A DNA stretch of 6,548 nt from Natronohydrobacter sp. (lineage in GTDB: Bacteria; Pseudomonadota; Alphaproteobacteria; Rhodobacterales; Rhodobacteraceae). A program made the translations under genes and the position numbers. Below, piece by piece: positions 5,150 to 6,548 of the stretch (the stretch's first letter is position 1; each line of letters opens with the position of its first letter). The DNA lies in contig SKRP01000282.1 in assembly GCA_007118445.1 (NCBI GenBank), positions 1 to 6,548 on the forward strand. Reading direction: 5' to 3'. The notes under the pieces are model-generated. The model saw nothing but the letters and a program-made list of their open reading frames with translations. It ran no database searches and was not told the DNA's origin.

Positions 5150-6548
5150 CTATTCTGCAGCCTTTTTGGCAGCACTGCTACTCTTCGCCGGGGCCTTTTT
5201 CGCGGCGGTTTTCTTGGCGGGTGCTTTCCCGGCTGTGGTCTTTTTCGCCGGTGCTTTCTTCTTCTTCGCCCCGGCTTTTGCATTCACCAACTCAATTGCC
5301 TGCTCCAGCGTGATCTCTTCGGGCGTGACCTCCTTGGGCAGGGTCGCGTTGACCTTTTCCCATTTCACATAAGGCCCATAGCGCCCTTTCATCACCGCCA
5401 GCGGACCGCCATCCGGATGATCGCCCAAGCTCCGCAAGGGTTCCGCCGCCGCAGCGCGCCCGCGCGTGGGTTTCGCGGCCAGCACTTCGACCGCGCGGTT
5501 CATGCCGATGGTAAATACCTCGTCGACATCGGGCAGATTGGCGTATTTCTTGCCATGCTTGACGAAGGGACCATAGCGCCCGATCCCGGCCTCGATCAGC
5601 GCGCCATCTTCGGGATGCGGGCCGACCGGGCGGGGCAGGGACAGAAGCATCAGCGCGCGCTCCAGATCGATGCTGTCCACCTCCCAGCCCTTGGGCAGCG
5701 AGGCGCGGGGCGGTTTGGGGTCTTCCTTCGTGGCCTCGCCGCGCTGCACATAGGGGCCGAAACGCCCGGTGCGCAGGCTGATCGGGTCGCCCGCATCATG
5801 GCCCAACAGCTTGCCATCGCCTGACAACTCGGCATCGCCCTCGTCCCCGCCAAGCGGGCGGGTATAGCGGCAATCGGGATAGTTGTTGCAGCCGATAAAG
5901 GCCCCGCCCGAACGCGCGGTTTTCAGGTTCAGCCGACCCGCGCCGCATTTCGGGCAGACGCGCGGGTCGCTGCCATCTTCGCGCGGCGGATAGAGATGCG
6001 GGGCCAGAACCTCGTCGATCTTCTCCAGCACTTCGGTGATGCGCAGCTCGGATGTCTCGGCGATCGCCGCCGAGAAATCGCGCCAGAACCGGTCGAGCAC
6101 ATCCTTGTAATCGCGGTCCCCGGCGGAGACATCGTCAAGCTGTGCTTCCAGCGCGGCGGTGAAATCATATTCAAGATAGCGGCGGAAATAATTGACCAGA
6201 AAGATCGTGACCAGCCGCCCCTTGTCCTGCGCGATCAGGCGGTTCTTGTCCTTGGTGACATAGCCCCGGTCCTGAATCGTGGTGACAATGCTGGCATAGG
6301 TCGAGGGCCGCCCGATGCCCAGTTCCTCCATCCGCTTGACCAGAGTCGCTTCCGTGTAGCGCGGGGGCGGCTGGGTGAAATGCTGCTCGGGCGTGACTAT
6401 GCGCTTGTCGAGCGCATCGCCCTCGGCCATTTGCGGCAGGCGCTTGTCATCGTCATCAACCACATCATCGCGGCCTTCCTCATAGACCTTGAGGAAACCG
6501 TCAAACAGCACCACCTGACCTGTGGCCCGCAGCCCGACCTGCCCGTCA
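5150..6548 (-). CDS. topA: DNA topoisomerase I, C-terminal half (partial)
   Basis: The frame is open to the right edge, so about 465 C-terminal residues are present and the start is missing. TopA relaxes negative supercoils by a type IA strand-passage mechanism. The window begins in the core (GQVVLFDGFLKVYEEG) and includes the conserved TPEQHFTQPPPRYTEATLV and ELGIGRPSTYASIVTTIQ. The TOPRIM domain and active-site Tyr lie upstream, outside. A four-cysteine zinc ribbon (CPKC ... GCNNYPDC) is encoded at 5870-5956. Three C-terminal repeats follow, marked by GRFGPYV (about 5747-5767), GRYGPFV (about 5562-5582) and GRYGPYV (about 5365-5385). The protein ends in a 42-residue Lys/Ala-rich tail (5153-5278; 15 Lys, 15 Ala, three KAPAK copies), expected to be disordered and to bind DNA. 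The GTG at 6514 is internal, not a start: the reading frame and family similarity continue past it. Confidence 0.97.
   Translation of the reverse strand, partial: DGQVGLRATGQVVLFDGFLKVYEEGRDDVVDDDDKRLPQMAEGDALDKRIVTPEQHFTQPPPRYTEATLVKRMEELGIGRPSTYASIVTTIQDRGYVTKDKNRLIAQDKGRLVTIFLVNYFRRYLEYDFTAALEAQLDDVSAGDRDYKDVLDRFWRDFSAAIAETSELRITEVLEKIDEVLAPHLYPPREDGSDPRVCPKCGAGRLNLKTARSGGAFIGCNNYPDCRYTRPLGGDEGDAELSGDGKLLGHDAGDPISLRTGRFGPYVQRGEATKEDPKPPRASLPKGWEVDSIDLERALMLLSLPRPVGPHPEDGALIEAGIGRYGPFVKHGKKYANLPDVDEVFTIGMNRAVEVLAAKPTRGRAAAAEPLRSLGDHPDGGPLAVMKGRYGPYVKWEKVNATLPKEVTPEEITLEQAIELVNAKAGAKKKKAPAKKTTAGKAPAKKTAAKKAPAKSSSAAKKAAE

Noticed and set aside
4283..5824. Long plus-strand open frame (513 residues) opposite scoB, scoA and topA
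   Set aside because: It covers parts of three well-supported genes on the opposite strand, has no family resemblance, and its Phe/Leu/Arg-rich part mirrors the Lys/Ala tail of TopA.
6512..6514. GTG at 6514 as the topA start
   Set aside because: The frame continues open to the edge and still reads TopA core sequence (LRATGQVV) upstream. An enzyme starting there would lack the catalytic domain.
1..6548. Search for CRISPR arrays, insertion sequences, tRNA genes, phage or toxin-antitoxin genes
   Set aside because: I found no regularly spaced repeats, transposase motifs, cloverleaf-like segments or paired small genes of those kinds on either strand.

Overview
The window looks like chromosome of an alphaproteobacterium, most likely Rhodobacterales (Rhodobacter/Roseobacter group). 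This rests on the high-GC third codon positions, a TopA with GRxGPxV repeats and a Lys/Ala tail, a short Flp-type pilin with the ESGAVTVDW core, and an intergenic motif (TTTCATCTTGCCCAAAATAC) that I recall, without a search, as frequent in that group. I see no phage, transposon, tRNA, rRNA or CRISPR sequence. The content is mostly housekeeping and I do not see a clear new system.

Layout. Positions 1-2066 read on the + strand: the tail of an unidentified gene, a MAPEG-family membrane protein, then dihydrolipoyl dehydrogenase (lpdA, the E3 subunit of 2-oxo acid dehydrogenase complexes). A gene-poor stretch follows (2067-2301), ending in a strong hairpin at 2249-2272 whose U-tract lies on the minus strand. 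That hairpin is the terminator of a small minus-strand gene (2302-2526) for an orphan Flp/type IVb-like pilin. The 339-base gap at 2527-2865 lies between the divergent pilin gene and a secreted lytic transglycosylase gene (2866-3708, +). It is rich in dyad symmetries, including a perfect 16-base palindrome and a second dyad with the same CAGAC/GTCTG half-sites. The transglycosylase converges on a minus-strand group in the order topA (C-terminal half, running off the right edge), scoA, scoB.

How the parts fit. LpdA serves central carbon metabolism and ScoAB activates acetoacetate or related 3-oxo acids with CoA from succinyl-CoA, so both feed acetyl-CoA and TCA metabolism. TopA relaxes negative supercoils and is probably adjacent for historical reasons. 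The pilin and the transglycosylase are both exported. Transglycosylases often open peptidoglycan for envelope machines, so a shared divergent control region is plausible but unproven. The most useful leads are the dyads at 2616-2803, the non-canonical pilin processing motif (Asp/Trp where Flp has Glu/Tyr), a possible decayed pilin-like remnant at about 2650-2775, and the KAPAK-repeat tail of TopA.
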